Of a stretch of 64,000 nucleotides of DNA, positions 1-10,375 are shown piece by piece. The notes under the pieces were generated by a model, which saw nothing but the letters and a program-made list of their open reading frames with translations, had not been told where the DNA came from and made no database searches. Positions within the stretch are counted from its first letter, which is position 1, and every line of letters begins with the position of its first letter. The position numbers and the translations under genes are program-made. Source of the stretch: Rallus limicola (taxonomy: Eukaryota > Chordata > Aves > Gruiformes > Rallidae); the NCBI GenBank assembly GCA_022605955.1, contig JAKCOZ010000614.1, positions 47,369 through 111,368 on the forward strand, in the 5' to 3' direction.

Positions 1-82
1 GACACACGAGCAGCCCCTGTCACTTTGGCTCTCAGCCTTTTCCTTTGCCTGGAAAGAGGGAACATGCCTGGAACCTCCTACG

Positions 83-280
83 GTGCTTTTCTCGGCCCTA
101 GCAGACTGCAGTTCAAAACATGCTAAACGTCCAGCAATAACTCCCAAAGTAAAGAAGCTAGGCCTGAAAGGCATAGCTTGTCTGAAACCTCCTAACAGGA
201 CACACGAGCAGACCCTGTCACTTTGGCTCTCAGCCTTTTCCTTTGCCTGGAAAGAGGGAACATGCCTGGAACCTCCTACG
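83..280. repeat. Reference monomer of the 198-bp satellite
   Basis: This first complete unit is close to the consensus and defines the phase used here (m1 = base 83). Landmarks are a CTGCAG palindrome at m24-29, a GTTCAAAAC segment at m29-37, an AGGCCT palindrome at m78-83, a small GCCT-GAA-AGGC inverted repeat at m80-90, a pyrimidine-rich tract at about m151-165 followed by a purine-rich stretch at m168-179, and four CpG sites at m11, m46, m123 and m197. The main polymorphic positions across the array are m30 (T/G), m34 (A/C), m60 (T/A), m97 (T/C), m108 (T/C in the CCTCC segment), m124 (G/A) and m197-m1. One frame on each strand has no stop in the consensus, so open frames run on through neighbouring units. 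Confidence 0.95.
182..278 (+). repeat. Internal short direct repeat within the monomer (13 bp, 84 bp apart)
   Basis: CTGAAACCTCCTA at 182-194 (m100-112) recurs as CTGGAACCTCCTA at 266-278 (m184-196), 12 of 13 bases identical, with weaker similarity beyond. The two sit 84 bp apart inside a unit and 114 bp apart across the unit boundary. It may be a relic of an ancestral shorter sub-repeat from which the 198-bp unit grew, or a chance match. The two sites occur in nearly every monomer of the array, so they offer alternative out-of-register pairing positions. Confidence 0.7.
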
Positions 281-874
281 GTGCTTTTCTCGGCCCTAGC
301 AGACTGCAGTTCAAAACATGCTAAACGTCCAGCAATAACTCCCAAAGTAAAGAAGCTAGGCCTGAAAGGCATAGCTTGTCTGAAACCCCCTAACAGGACA
401 CACGAGCAGACCCTGTCACTTTGGCTCTCAGCCTTTTCCTTTGCCTGGAAAGAGGGAACATGCCTGGAACCTCCTACGGTGCTTTTCTCGGCCCTAGCAG
501 ACTGCAGTTCAAAACATGCTAAACGTCCAGCAATAACTCCCAAAGTAAAGAAGCTAGGCCTGAAAGGCATAGCTTGTCTGAAACCTCCTAACAGGACACA
601 CAAGCAGACCCTGTCACTTTGGCTCTCAGCCTTTTCCTTTGCCTGGAAAGAGGGAACATGCCTGGAACCTCCTATGGTGCTTTTCTCGGCCCTAGCAGAC
701 TGCAGTTCAAAACATGCTAAACGTCCAGCAATAACACCCAAAGTAAAGAAGCTAGGCCTGAAAGGCATAGCTTGTCTGAAACCTCCTAACAGGACACACG
801 AGCAGACCCTGTCACTTTGGCTCTCAGCCTTTTCCTTTGCCTGGAAAGAGGGAACATGCCTGGAACCTCCTACG

Positions 875-3800
875 GTGCTTTTCTCGGCCCTAGCAGACTG
901 CAGTTCAAAACATGCTAAACATCCAGCAATAACTCCCAAAGTAAAGAAGCTAGGCCTGAAAGGCATAGCTCGTCTGAAACCTCCTAACAGGACACACGAG
1001 CAGACCCTGTCACTTTGGCTCTCAGCCTTTTCCTTTGCCTGGAAAGAGGGAACATGCCTGGAACCTCCTACGGTGCTTTTCTCGGCCCTAGCAGACTGCA
1101 GTTCAAAACATGCTAAACGTCCAGCAATAACTCCCAAAGTAAAGAAGCTAGGCCTGAAAGGCATAGCTTGTCTGAAACCCCCTAACAGGACACACGAGCA
1201 GCCCCTGTCACTTTGGCTCTCAGCCTTTTCCTTTGCCTGGAAAGAGGGAACATGCCTGGAACCTCCTACGGTGCTTTTCTCGGCCCTAGCAGACTGCAGT
1301 TCAAAACATGCTAAACGTCCAGCAATAACTCCCAAAGTAAAGAAGCTAGGCCTGAAAGGCATAGCTTGTCTGAAACCTCCTAACAGGACACACGAGCAGA
1401 CCCTGTCACTTTGGCTCTCAGCCTTTTCCTTTGCCTGGAAAGAGGGAACATGCCTGGAACCTCCTACGGTGCTTTTCTCGGCCCTAGCAGACTGCAGTTC
1501 AAAACATGCTAAACGTCCAGCAATAACTCCCAAAGTAAAGAAGCTAGGCCTGAAAGGCATAGCTTGTCTGAAACCCCCTAACAGGACACACGAGCAGACC
1601 CTGTCACTTTGGCTCTCAGCCTTTTCCTTTGCCTGGAAAGAGGGAACATGCCTGGAACCTCCTACGGTGCTTTTCTCGGCCCTAGCAGACTGCAGTTCAA
1701 AACATGCTAAACGTCCAGCAATAACTCCCAAAGTAAAGAAGCTAGGCCTGAAAGGCATAGCTTGTCTGAAACCTCCTAACAGGACACACAAGCAGACCCT
1801 GTCACTTTGGCTCTCAGCCTTTTCCTTTGCCTGGAAAGAGGGAACATGCCTGGAACCTCCTACGATGCTTTTCTCGGCCCTAGCAGACTGCAGTTCAAAA
1901 CATGCTAAACGTCCAGCAATAACACCCAAAGTAAAGAAGCTAGGCCTGAAAGGCATAGCTTGTCTGAAACCTCCTAACAGGACACACGAGCAGACCCTGT
2001 CACTTTGGCTCTCAGCCTTTTCCTTTGCCTGGAAAGAGGGAACATGCCTGGAACCTCCTACGGTGCTTTTCTCGGCCCTAGCAGACTGCAGTTCAAAACA
2101 TGCTAAACGTCCAGCAATAACTCCCAAAGTAAAGAAGCTAGGCCTGAAAGGCATAGCTTGTCTGAAACCCCCTAACAGGACACACGAGCAGACCCTGTCA
2201 CTTTGGCTCTCAGCCTTTTCCTTTGCCTGGAAAGAGGGAACATGCCTGGAACCTCCTACGGTGCTTTTCTCGGCCCTAGCAGACTGCAGTTCAAAACATG
2301 CTAAACGTCCAGCAATAACTCCCAAAGTAAAGAAGCTAGGCCTGAAAGGCATAGCTTGTCTGAAACCTCCTAACAGGACACACGAGCAGACCCTGTCACT
2401 TTGGCTCTCAGCCTTTTCCTTTGCCTGGAAAGAGGGAACATGCCTGGAACCTCCTACGGTGCTTTTCTCGGCCCTAGCAGACTGCAGGTCACAACATGCT
2501 AAACGTCCAGCAATAACTCCCAAAGTAAAGAAGCTAGGCCTGAAAGGCATAGCTCGTCTGAAACCTCCTAACAGGACACACGAGCAGACCCTGTCACTTT
2601 GGCTCTCAGCCTTTTCCTTTGCCTGGAAAGAGGGAACATGCCTGGAACCTCCTACGGTGCTTTTCTCGGCCCTAGCAGACTGCAGGTCACAACATGCTAA
2701 ACGTCCAGCAATAACTCCCAAAGTAAAGAAGCTAGGCCTGAAAGGCATAGCCTGTCTGAAACCTCCTAACAGGACACACGAGCAGACCCTGTCACTTTGG
2801 CTCTCAGCCTTTTCCTTTGCCTGGAAAGAGGGAACATGCCTGGAACCTCCTACGATGCTTTTCTCGGCCCTAGCAGACTGCAGTTCAAAACATGCTAAAC
2901 GTCCAGCAATAACACCCAAAGTAAAGAAGCTAGGCCTGAAAGGCATAGCTTGTCTGAAACCTCCTAACAGGACACACGAGCAGACCCTGTCACTTTGGCT
3001 CTCAGCCTTTTCCTTTGCCTGGAAAGAGGGAACATGCCTGGAACCTCCTACGGTGCTTTTCTCGGCCCTAGCAGACTGCAGTTCAAAACATGCTAAACGT
3101 CCAGCAATAACTCCCAAAGTAAAGAAGCTAGGCCTGAAAGGCATAGCTCGTCTGAAACCTCCTAACAGGACACACGAGCAGACCCTGTCACTTTGGCTCT
3201 CAGCCTTTTCCTTTGCCTGGAAAGAGGGAACATGCCTGGAACCTCCTACGGTGCTTTTCTCGGCCCTAGCAGACTGCAGTTCAAAACATGCTAAACGTCC
3301 AGCAATAACTCCCAAAGTAAAGAAGCTAGGCCTGAAAGGCATAGCTTGTCTGAAACCTCCTAACAGGACACACGAGCAGACCCTGTCACTTTGGCTCTCA
3401 GCCTTTTCCTTTGCCTGGAAAGAGGGAACATGCCTGGAACCTCCTACGGTGCTTTTCTCGGCCCTAGCAGACTGCAGTTCAAAACATGCTAAACGTCCAG
3501 CAATAACTCCCAAAGTAAAGAAGCTAGGCCTGAAAGGCATAGCTTGTCTGAAACCCCCTAACAGGACACACAAGCAGCCCCTGTCACTTTGGCTCTCAGC
3601 CTTTTCCTTTGCCTGGAAAGAGGGAACATGCCTGGAACCTCCTACGGTGCTTTTCTCGGCCCTAGCAGACTGCAGTTCAAAACATGCTAAACGAACAGCA
3701 ATAACTCCCAAAGTAAAGAAGCTAGGCCTGAAAGGCATAGCTTGTCTGAAACCTCCTAACAGGACACACGAGCAGACCCTGTCACTTTGGCTCTCAGCCT

Positions 3801-6800
3801 TTTCCTTTGCCTGGAAAGAGGGAACATGCCTGGAACCTCCTACGGTGCTTTTCTCGGCCCTAGCAGACTGCAGGTCACAACATGCTAAACGTCCAGCAAT
3901 AACTCCCAAAGTAAAGAAGCTAGGCCTGAAAGGCATAGCTCGTCTGAAACCTCCTAACAGGACACACGAGCAGACCCTGTCACTTTGGCTCTCAGCCTTT
4001 TCCTTTGCCTGGAAAGAGGGAACATGCCTGGAACCTCCTACGGTGCTTTTCTCGGCCCTAGCAGACTGCAGGTCACAACATTCTAAACGTCCAGCAATAA
4101 CTCCCAATGTAAAGAAGCTAGGCCTGAAAGGCATAGCCTGTCTGAAACCTCCTAACAGGACACACGAGCAGACCCTGTCACTTTGGCTCTCAGCCTTTTC
4201 CTTTGCCTGGAAAGAGGGAACATGCCTGGAACCTCCTACGGTGCTTTTCTCGGCCCTAGCAGACTGCAGTTCAAAACATGCTAAACGTCCAGCAATAACT
4301 CCCAAAGTAAAGAAGCTAGGCCTGAAAGGCATAGCTTGTCTGAAACCTCCTAACAGGACACACGAGCAGACCCTGTCACTTTGGCTCTCAGCCTTTTCCT
4401 TTGCCTGGAAAGAGGGAACATGCCTGGAACCTCCTACGGTGCTTTTCTCGGCCCTAGCAGACTGCAGTTCAAAACATGCTAAACGTCCAGCAATAACTCC
4501 CAAAGTAAAGAAGCTTGGCCTGAAAGGCATAGCTTGTCTGAAACCTCCTAACAGGACACACGAGCAGACCCTGTCACTTTGGCTCTCAGCCTTTTCCTTT
4601 GCCTGGAAAGAGGGAACATGCCTGGAACCTCCTACGGTGCTTTTCTCGGCCCTAGCAGACTGCAGGTCACAACATGCTAAACGTCCAGCAATAACTCCCA
4701 AAGTAAAGAAGCTAGGCCTGAAAGGCATAGCTCGTCTGAAACCTCCTAACAGGACACACGAGCAGACCCTGTCACTTTGGCTCTCAGCCTTTTCCTTTGC
4801 CTGGAAAGAGGGAACATGCCTGGAACCTCCTACGGTGCTTTTCTCGGCCCTAGCAGACTGCAGGTCACAACATTCTAAACGTCCAGCAATAACTCCCAAT
4901 GTAAAGAAGCTAGGCCTGAAAGGCATAGCCTGTCTGAAACCTCCTAACAGGACACACGAGCAGACCCTGTCACTTTGGCTCTCAGCCTTTTCCTTTGCCT
5001 GGAAAGAGGGAACATGCCTGGAACCTCCTACGGTGCTTTTCTCGGCCCTAGCAGACTGCAGTTCAAAACATGCTAAACGTCCAGCAATAACTCCCAAAGT
5101 AAAGAAGCTAGGCCTGAAAGGCATAGCTTGTCTGAAACCTCCTAACAGGACACACGAGCAGACCCTGTCACTTTGGCTCTCAGCCTTTTCCTTTGCCTGG
5201 AAAGAGGGAACATGCCTGGAACCTCCTACGGTGCTTTTCTCGGCCCTAGCAGACTGCAGTTCAAAACATGCTAAACGTCCAGCAATAACTCCCAAAGTAA
5301 AGAAGCTTGGCCTGAAAGGCATAGCTTGTCTGAAACCTCCTAACAGGACACACGAGCAGACCCTGTCACTTTGGCTCTCAGCCTTTTCCTTTGCCTGGAA
5401 AGAGGGAACATGCCTGGAACCTCCTACGGTGCTTTTCTCGGCCCTAGCAGACTGCAGGTCACAACATGCTAAACGTCCAGCAATAACTCCCAAAGTAAAG
5501 AAGCTAGGCCTGAAAGGCATAGCTTGTCTGAAACCTCCTAACAGGACACACGAGCAGACCCTGTCACTTTGGCTCTCAGCCTTTTCCTTTGCCTGGAAAG
5601 AGGGAACATGCCTGGAACCTCCTACGGTGCTTTTCTCGGCCCTAGCAGACTGCAGTTCAAAACATGCTAAACGTCCAGCAATAACTCCCAAAGTAAAGAA
5701 GCTAGGCCTGAAAGGCATAGCTTGTCTGAAACCTCCTAACAGGACACACGAGCAGACCCTGTCACTTTGGCTCTCAGCCTTTTCCTTTGCCTGGAAAGAG
5801 GGAACATGCCTGGAACCTCCTACGGTGCTTTTCTCGGCCCTAGCAGACTGCAGTTCAAAACATGCTAAACGTCCAGCAATAACTCCCAAAGTAAAGAAGC
5901 TAGGCCTGAAAGGCATAGCTTGTCTGAAACCTAACAGGACACACGAGCAGACCCTGTCACTTTGGCTCTCAGCCTTTTCCTTTGCCTGGAAAGAGGGAAC
6001 ATGCCTGGAACCTCCTACGGTGCTTTTCTCGGCCCTAGCAGACTGCAGGTCACAACATGCTAAACGTCCAGCAATAACTCCCAAAGTAAAGAAGCTAGGC
6101 CTGAAAGGCATAGCTTGTCTGAAACCTCCTGACAGGACACACGAGCAGACCCTGTCACTTTGGCTCTCAGCCTTTTCCTTTGCCTGGAAAGAGGGAACAT
6201 GCCTGGAACCTCCTACGGTGCTTTTCTCGGCCCTAGCAGACTGCAGTTCAAAACATGCTAAACGTCCAGCAATAACTCCGAAAGTAAAGAAGCTAGGCCT
6301 GAAAGGCATAGCTTGTCTGAAACCTCCTAACAGGACACACGAGCAGACCCTGTCACTTTGGCTCTCAGCCTTTTCCTTTGCCTGGAAAGAGGGAACATGC
6401 CTGGAACCTCCTACGGTGCTTTTCTCGGCCCTAGCAGACTGCAGTTCAAAACATGCTAAACGTCCAGCAATAACTCCCAAAGTAAAGAAGCTAGGCCTGA
6501 AAGGCATAGCTTGTCTGAAACCCCCTAACAGGACACACGAGCAGCCCCTGTCACTTTGGCTCTCAGCCTTTTCCTTTGCCTGGAAAGAGGGAACATGCCT
6601 GGAACCTCCTACGGTGCTTTTCTCGGCCCTAGCAGACTGCAGTTCAAAACATGCTAAACGTCCAGCAATAACTCCCAAAGTAAAGAAGCTAGGCCTGAAA
6701 GGCATAGCTTGTCTGAAACCTCCTAACAGGACACACGAGCAGACCCTGTCACTTTGGCTCTCAGCCTTTTCCTTTGCCTGGAAAGAGGGAACATGCCTGG

Positions 6801-9800
6801 AACCTCCTACGATGCTTTTCTCGGCCCTAGCAGACTGCAGTTCAAAACATGCTAAACGTCCAGCAATAACACCCAAAGTAAAGAAGCTAGGCCTGAAAGG
6901 CATAGCTCGTCTGAAACCTCCTAACAGGACACACGAGCAGACCCTGTCACTTTGGCTCTCAGCCTTTTCCTTTGCCTGGAAAGAGGGAACATGCCTGGAA
7001 CCTCCTACGGTGCTTTTCTCGGCCCTAGCAGACTGCAGTTCAAAACATGCTAAACGTCCAGCAATAACTCCCAAAGTAAAGAAGCTAGGCCTGAAAGGCA
7101 TAGCTCGTCTGAAACCTCCTAACAGGACACACGAGCAGACCCTGTCACTTTGGCTCTCAGCCTTTTCCTTTGCCTGGAAAGAGGGAACATGCCTGGAACC
7201 TCCTACGGTGCTTTTCTCGGCCCTAGCAGACTGCAGTTCAAAACATGCTAAACGTCCAGCAATAACTCCCAAAGTAAAGAAGCTAGGCCTGAAAGGCATA
7301 GCTTGTCTGAAACCTCCTAACAGGACACACGAGCAGACCCTGTCACTTTGGCTCTCAGCCTTTTCCTTTGCCTGGAAAGAGGGAACATGCCTGGAACCTC
7401 CTACGGTGCTTTTCTCGGCCCTAGCAGACTGCAGTTCAAAACATGCTAAACGTCCAGCAATAACTCCCAAAGTAAAGAAGCTAGGCCTGAAAGGCATAGC
7501 TTGTCTGAAACCCCCTAACAGGACACACGAGCAGCCCCTGTCACTTTGGCTCTCAGCCTTTTCCTTTGCCTGGAAAGAGGGAACATGCCTGGAACCTCCT
7601 ACGGTGCTTTTCTCGGCCCTAGCAGACTGCAGGTCACAACATGCTAAACGTCCAGCAATAACTCCCAAAGTAAAGAAGCTAGGCCTGAAAGGCATAGCTT
7701 GTCTGAAACCTCCTAACAGGACACACGAGCAGACCCTGTCACTTTGGCTCTCAGCCTTTTCCTTTGCCTGGAAAGAGGGAACATGCCTGGAACCTCCTAC
7801 GGTGCTTTTCTCGGCCCTAGCAGACTGCAGTTCAAAACATGCTAAACGTCCAGCAATAACTCCCAAAGTAAAGAAGCGAGGCCTGAAAGGCATAGCTTGT
7901 CTGAAACCCCCTAACAGGACACACGAGCAGACCCTGTCACTTTGGCTCTCAGCCTTTTCCTTTGCCTGGAAAGAGGGAACATGCCTGGAACCTCCTACGG
8001 TGCTTTTCTCGGCCCTAGCAGACTGCAGGTCACAACATGCTAAACGTCCAGCAATAACTCCCAAAGTAAAGAAGCTAGGCCTGAAAGGCATAGCTTGTCT
8101 GAAACCTCCTAACAGGACACACGAGCAGACCCTGTCACTTTGGCTCTCAGCCTTTTCCTTTGCCTGGAAAGAGGGAACATGCCTGGAACCTCCTACGGTG
8201 CTTTTCTCGGCCCTAGCAGACTGCAGTTCAAAACATGCTAAACGTCCAGCAATAACTCCCAAAGTAAAGAAGCGAGGCCTGAAAGGCATAGCTTGTCTGA
8301 AACCCCCTAACAGGACACACGAGCAGACCCTGTCACTTTGGCTCTCAGCCTTTTCCTTTGCCTGGAAAGAGGGAACATGCCTGGAACCTCCTACGGTGCT
8401 TTTCTCGGCCCTAGCAGACTGCAGGTCACAACATGCTAAACGTCCAGCAATAACTCCCAAAGTAAAGAAGCTAGGCCTGAAAGGCATAGCTTGTCTGAAA
8501 CCTCCTAACAGGACACACGAGCAGACCCTGTCACTTTGGCTCTCAGCCTTTTCCTTTGCCTGGAAAGAGGGAACATGCCTGGAACCTCCTACGGTGCTTT
8601 TCTCGGCCCTAGCAGACTGCAGTTCAAAACATGCTAAACGTCCAGCAATAACTCCCAAAGTAAAGAAGCTAGGCCTGAAAGGCATAGCTTGTCTGAAACC
8701 TCCTAACAAGACACACGAGCAGACCCTGTCACTTTGGCTCTCAGCCTTTTCCTTTGCCTGGAAAGAGGGAACATGCCTGGAACCTCCTACGGTGCTTTTC
8801 TCGGCCCTAGCAGACTGCAGTTCAAAACATGCTAAACGTCCAGCAATAACTCCCAAAGTAAAGAAGCTAGGACTGAAAGGCATAGCTTGTCTGAAACCTC
8901 CTAACAGGACACACGAGCAGACCCTGTCACTTTGGCTCTCAGCCTTTTCCTTTGCCTGGAAAGAGGGAACATGCCTGGAACCTCCTACGGTGCTTTTCTC
9001 GGCCCTAGCAGACTGCAGTTCAAAACATGCTAAACGTCCAGCAATAACTCCCAAAGTAAAGAAGCTAGGCCTGAAAGGCATAGCTCGTCTGAAACCTCCT
9101 AACAGGACACACGAGCAGACCCTGTCACTTTGGCTCTCAGCCTTTTCCTTTGCCTGGAAAGAGGGAACATGCCTGGAACCTCCTACGGTGCTTTTCTCGG
9201 CCCTAGCAGACTGCAGGTCACAACATGATAAACGTCCAGCAATAACTCCCAAAGTAAAGAAGCTAGGCCTGAAAGGCATAGCTTGTCTGAAACCTCCTAA
9301 CAGGACACACGAGCAGACCCTGTCACTTTGGCTCTCAGCCTTTTCCTTTGCCTGGAAAGAGGGAACATGCCTGGAACCTCCTACGGTGCTTTTCTCGGCC
9401 CTAGCAGACTGCAGTTCAAAACATGCTAAACGTCCAGCAATAACTCCCAAAGTAAAGAAGCTAGGCCTGAAAGGCATAGCTTGTCTGAAACCTCCTAACA
9501 GGACACACGAGCAGACCCTGTCACTTTGGCTCTCAGCCTTTTCCTTTGCCTGGAAAGAGGGAACATGCCTGGAACCTCCTACGGTGCTTTTCTCGGCCCT
9601 AGCAGACTGCAGTTCAAAACATGCTAAACGTCCAGCAATAACTCCCAAAGTAAAGAAGCTAGGCCTGAAAGGCATAGCTTGTCTGAAACCTCCTAACAGG
9701 ACACACGAGCAGACCCTGTCACTTTGGCTCTGAGCCTTTTCCTTTGCCTGGAAAGAGGGAACATGCCTGGAACCTCCTACGGTGCTTTTCTCGGCCCTAG

Positions 9801-9979
9801 CAGACTGCAGTTCAAAACATGCTAAACGTCCAGCAATAACTCCCAAAGTAAAGAAGCTAGGCCTGAAAGGCATAGCTTGTCTGAAACCTCCTAACAGGAC
9901 ACACGAGCAGACCCTGTCACTTTGGCTCTGAGCCTTTTCCTTTGCCTGGAAAGAGGGAACATGCCTGGAACCTCCTACG
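875..9979. repeat. Duplicated block C1 (46 monomers) of the left domain
   Basis: This block shares an ordered series of variant monomers with C2 (10,376-18,885). For example, TACGATG is at 1,861 and 2,851 here and at 11,362 and 12,352 there, offset 9,501 bp (48 units minus 3 bp). Other shared markers are AACATTCTAAAC with CCCAATGTAAAG, a 3-bp deletion at 5,930, CCTCCTGACAGG near 6,127, AACTCCGAAAG near 6,280, AAGCGAGG and CTAGGACTG. C1-specific features are an extra 792-bp tandem duplication, a second AAGCGAGG dimer, and the absence of a four-unit segment found in C2 and C3. The block ends with two units carrying CTCTGAGCC (9,731 and 9,929). Confidence 0.85.
3845..5428. repeat. 792-bp (four-monomer) tandem duplication inside C1
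   Basis: The four-unit string is: m30/m34 double variant with GCTCGT; the ACATTCTAAAC plus CCCAATG unit; a plain unit; and an AAGCTTGG unit. It occurs at 3,845-4,636 and is repeated at 4,637-5,428 (ATTCTAAAC at 4,080 and 4,872, exactly 792 bp apart). In block C2 the same string occurs once, from 13,346, and is followed directly by the unit that follows the second copy here. The simplest reading is a recent unequal exchange or replication slippage of exactly four units after C1 and C2 separated; loss from C2 is equally possible. Confidence 0.88.
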
Positions 9980-10375
9980 GTGCTTTTCTTGGCCCTAGCA
10001 GACTGCAGTTCAAAACATGCTAAACGTCCAGCAATAACTCCCAAAGTAAAGAAGCTAGGCCTGAAAGGCATAGCTTGTCTGAAACCTCCTAACAGGACAC
10101 ACGAGCAGACCCTGTCACTTTGGCTCTCAGCCTTTTCCTTTGCCTGGAAAGAGGGAACATGCCTGGAACCTCCTACGGTGCTTTTCTCGGCCCTAGCAGA
10201 CTGCAGTTCAAAACATGCTAAACGTCCAGCAATAACTCCCAAAGTAAAGAAGCTAGGCCTGAAAGGCATAGCTTGTCTGAAACCTCCTAACAGGACACAC
10301 GAGCAGACCCTGTCACTTTGGCTCTCAGCCTTTTCCTTTGCCTGGAAAGAGGGAACATGCCTGGAACCTCCTACG
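9980..10375. repeat. Two-monomer linker between C1 and C2
   Basis: The first unit carries the TTTTCTTGG variant (m11 C-to-T), which elsewhere marks the start of each 6-mer HOR copy at 18,886, 20,074 and 21,262. The second unit is near consensus. The order CTCTGAGCC, CTCTGAGCC, TTCTTGG here matches the repeating junction of the 6-mer HOR further right, so this may be a remnant of the same HOR or the point where block C2 was joined. Confidence 0.6.

Larger units (their letters stand above)
1..2062. repeat. Six-monomer (1,188-bp) higher-order periodicity at left edge
   Basis: Diagnostic variants recur 1,188 bp apart. The AGCAGCCCC variant is at about 10 and 1,198. A CCCCC-type unit lies at 281 and 1,469. 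The CACAAG variant of m124 is in the units at 479 and 1,667. The m60 T-to-A variant (ACACCC) is in the units at 677 and 1,865. The copies are not identical: the junction after the CACAAG unit reads TATGGTG near 671 but TACGATG near 1,861. The first copy is cut by the window edge. It overlaps the start of block C1, so this is an older or nested duplication inside the left domain. Confidence 0.75.

Noticed and set aside
107..125. tRNA gene or tRNA-derived SINE (GTTCAAAAC as a B box)
   Set aside because: No A box at a suitable distance, no cloverleaf arms, and no oligo-T terminator or A-rich tail in a matching arrangement.
130..160. Splice-site-like GTAAAG after CAAA and downstream pyrimidine tract suggesting an exon in each monomer
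   Set aside because: Weak matches to short degenerate motifs that repeat with the satellite; no support for a transcript.
241..262. CENP-B box in the GCCTGGAAAGAGGGA region
   Set aside because: It resembles the right half of the box only loosely: it has an extra base and lacks both essential CpG-containing core elements. The AAAGACGGAAC variants restore a CpG but still do not fit the consensus.
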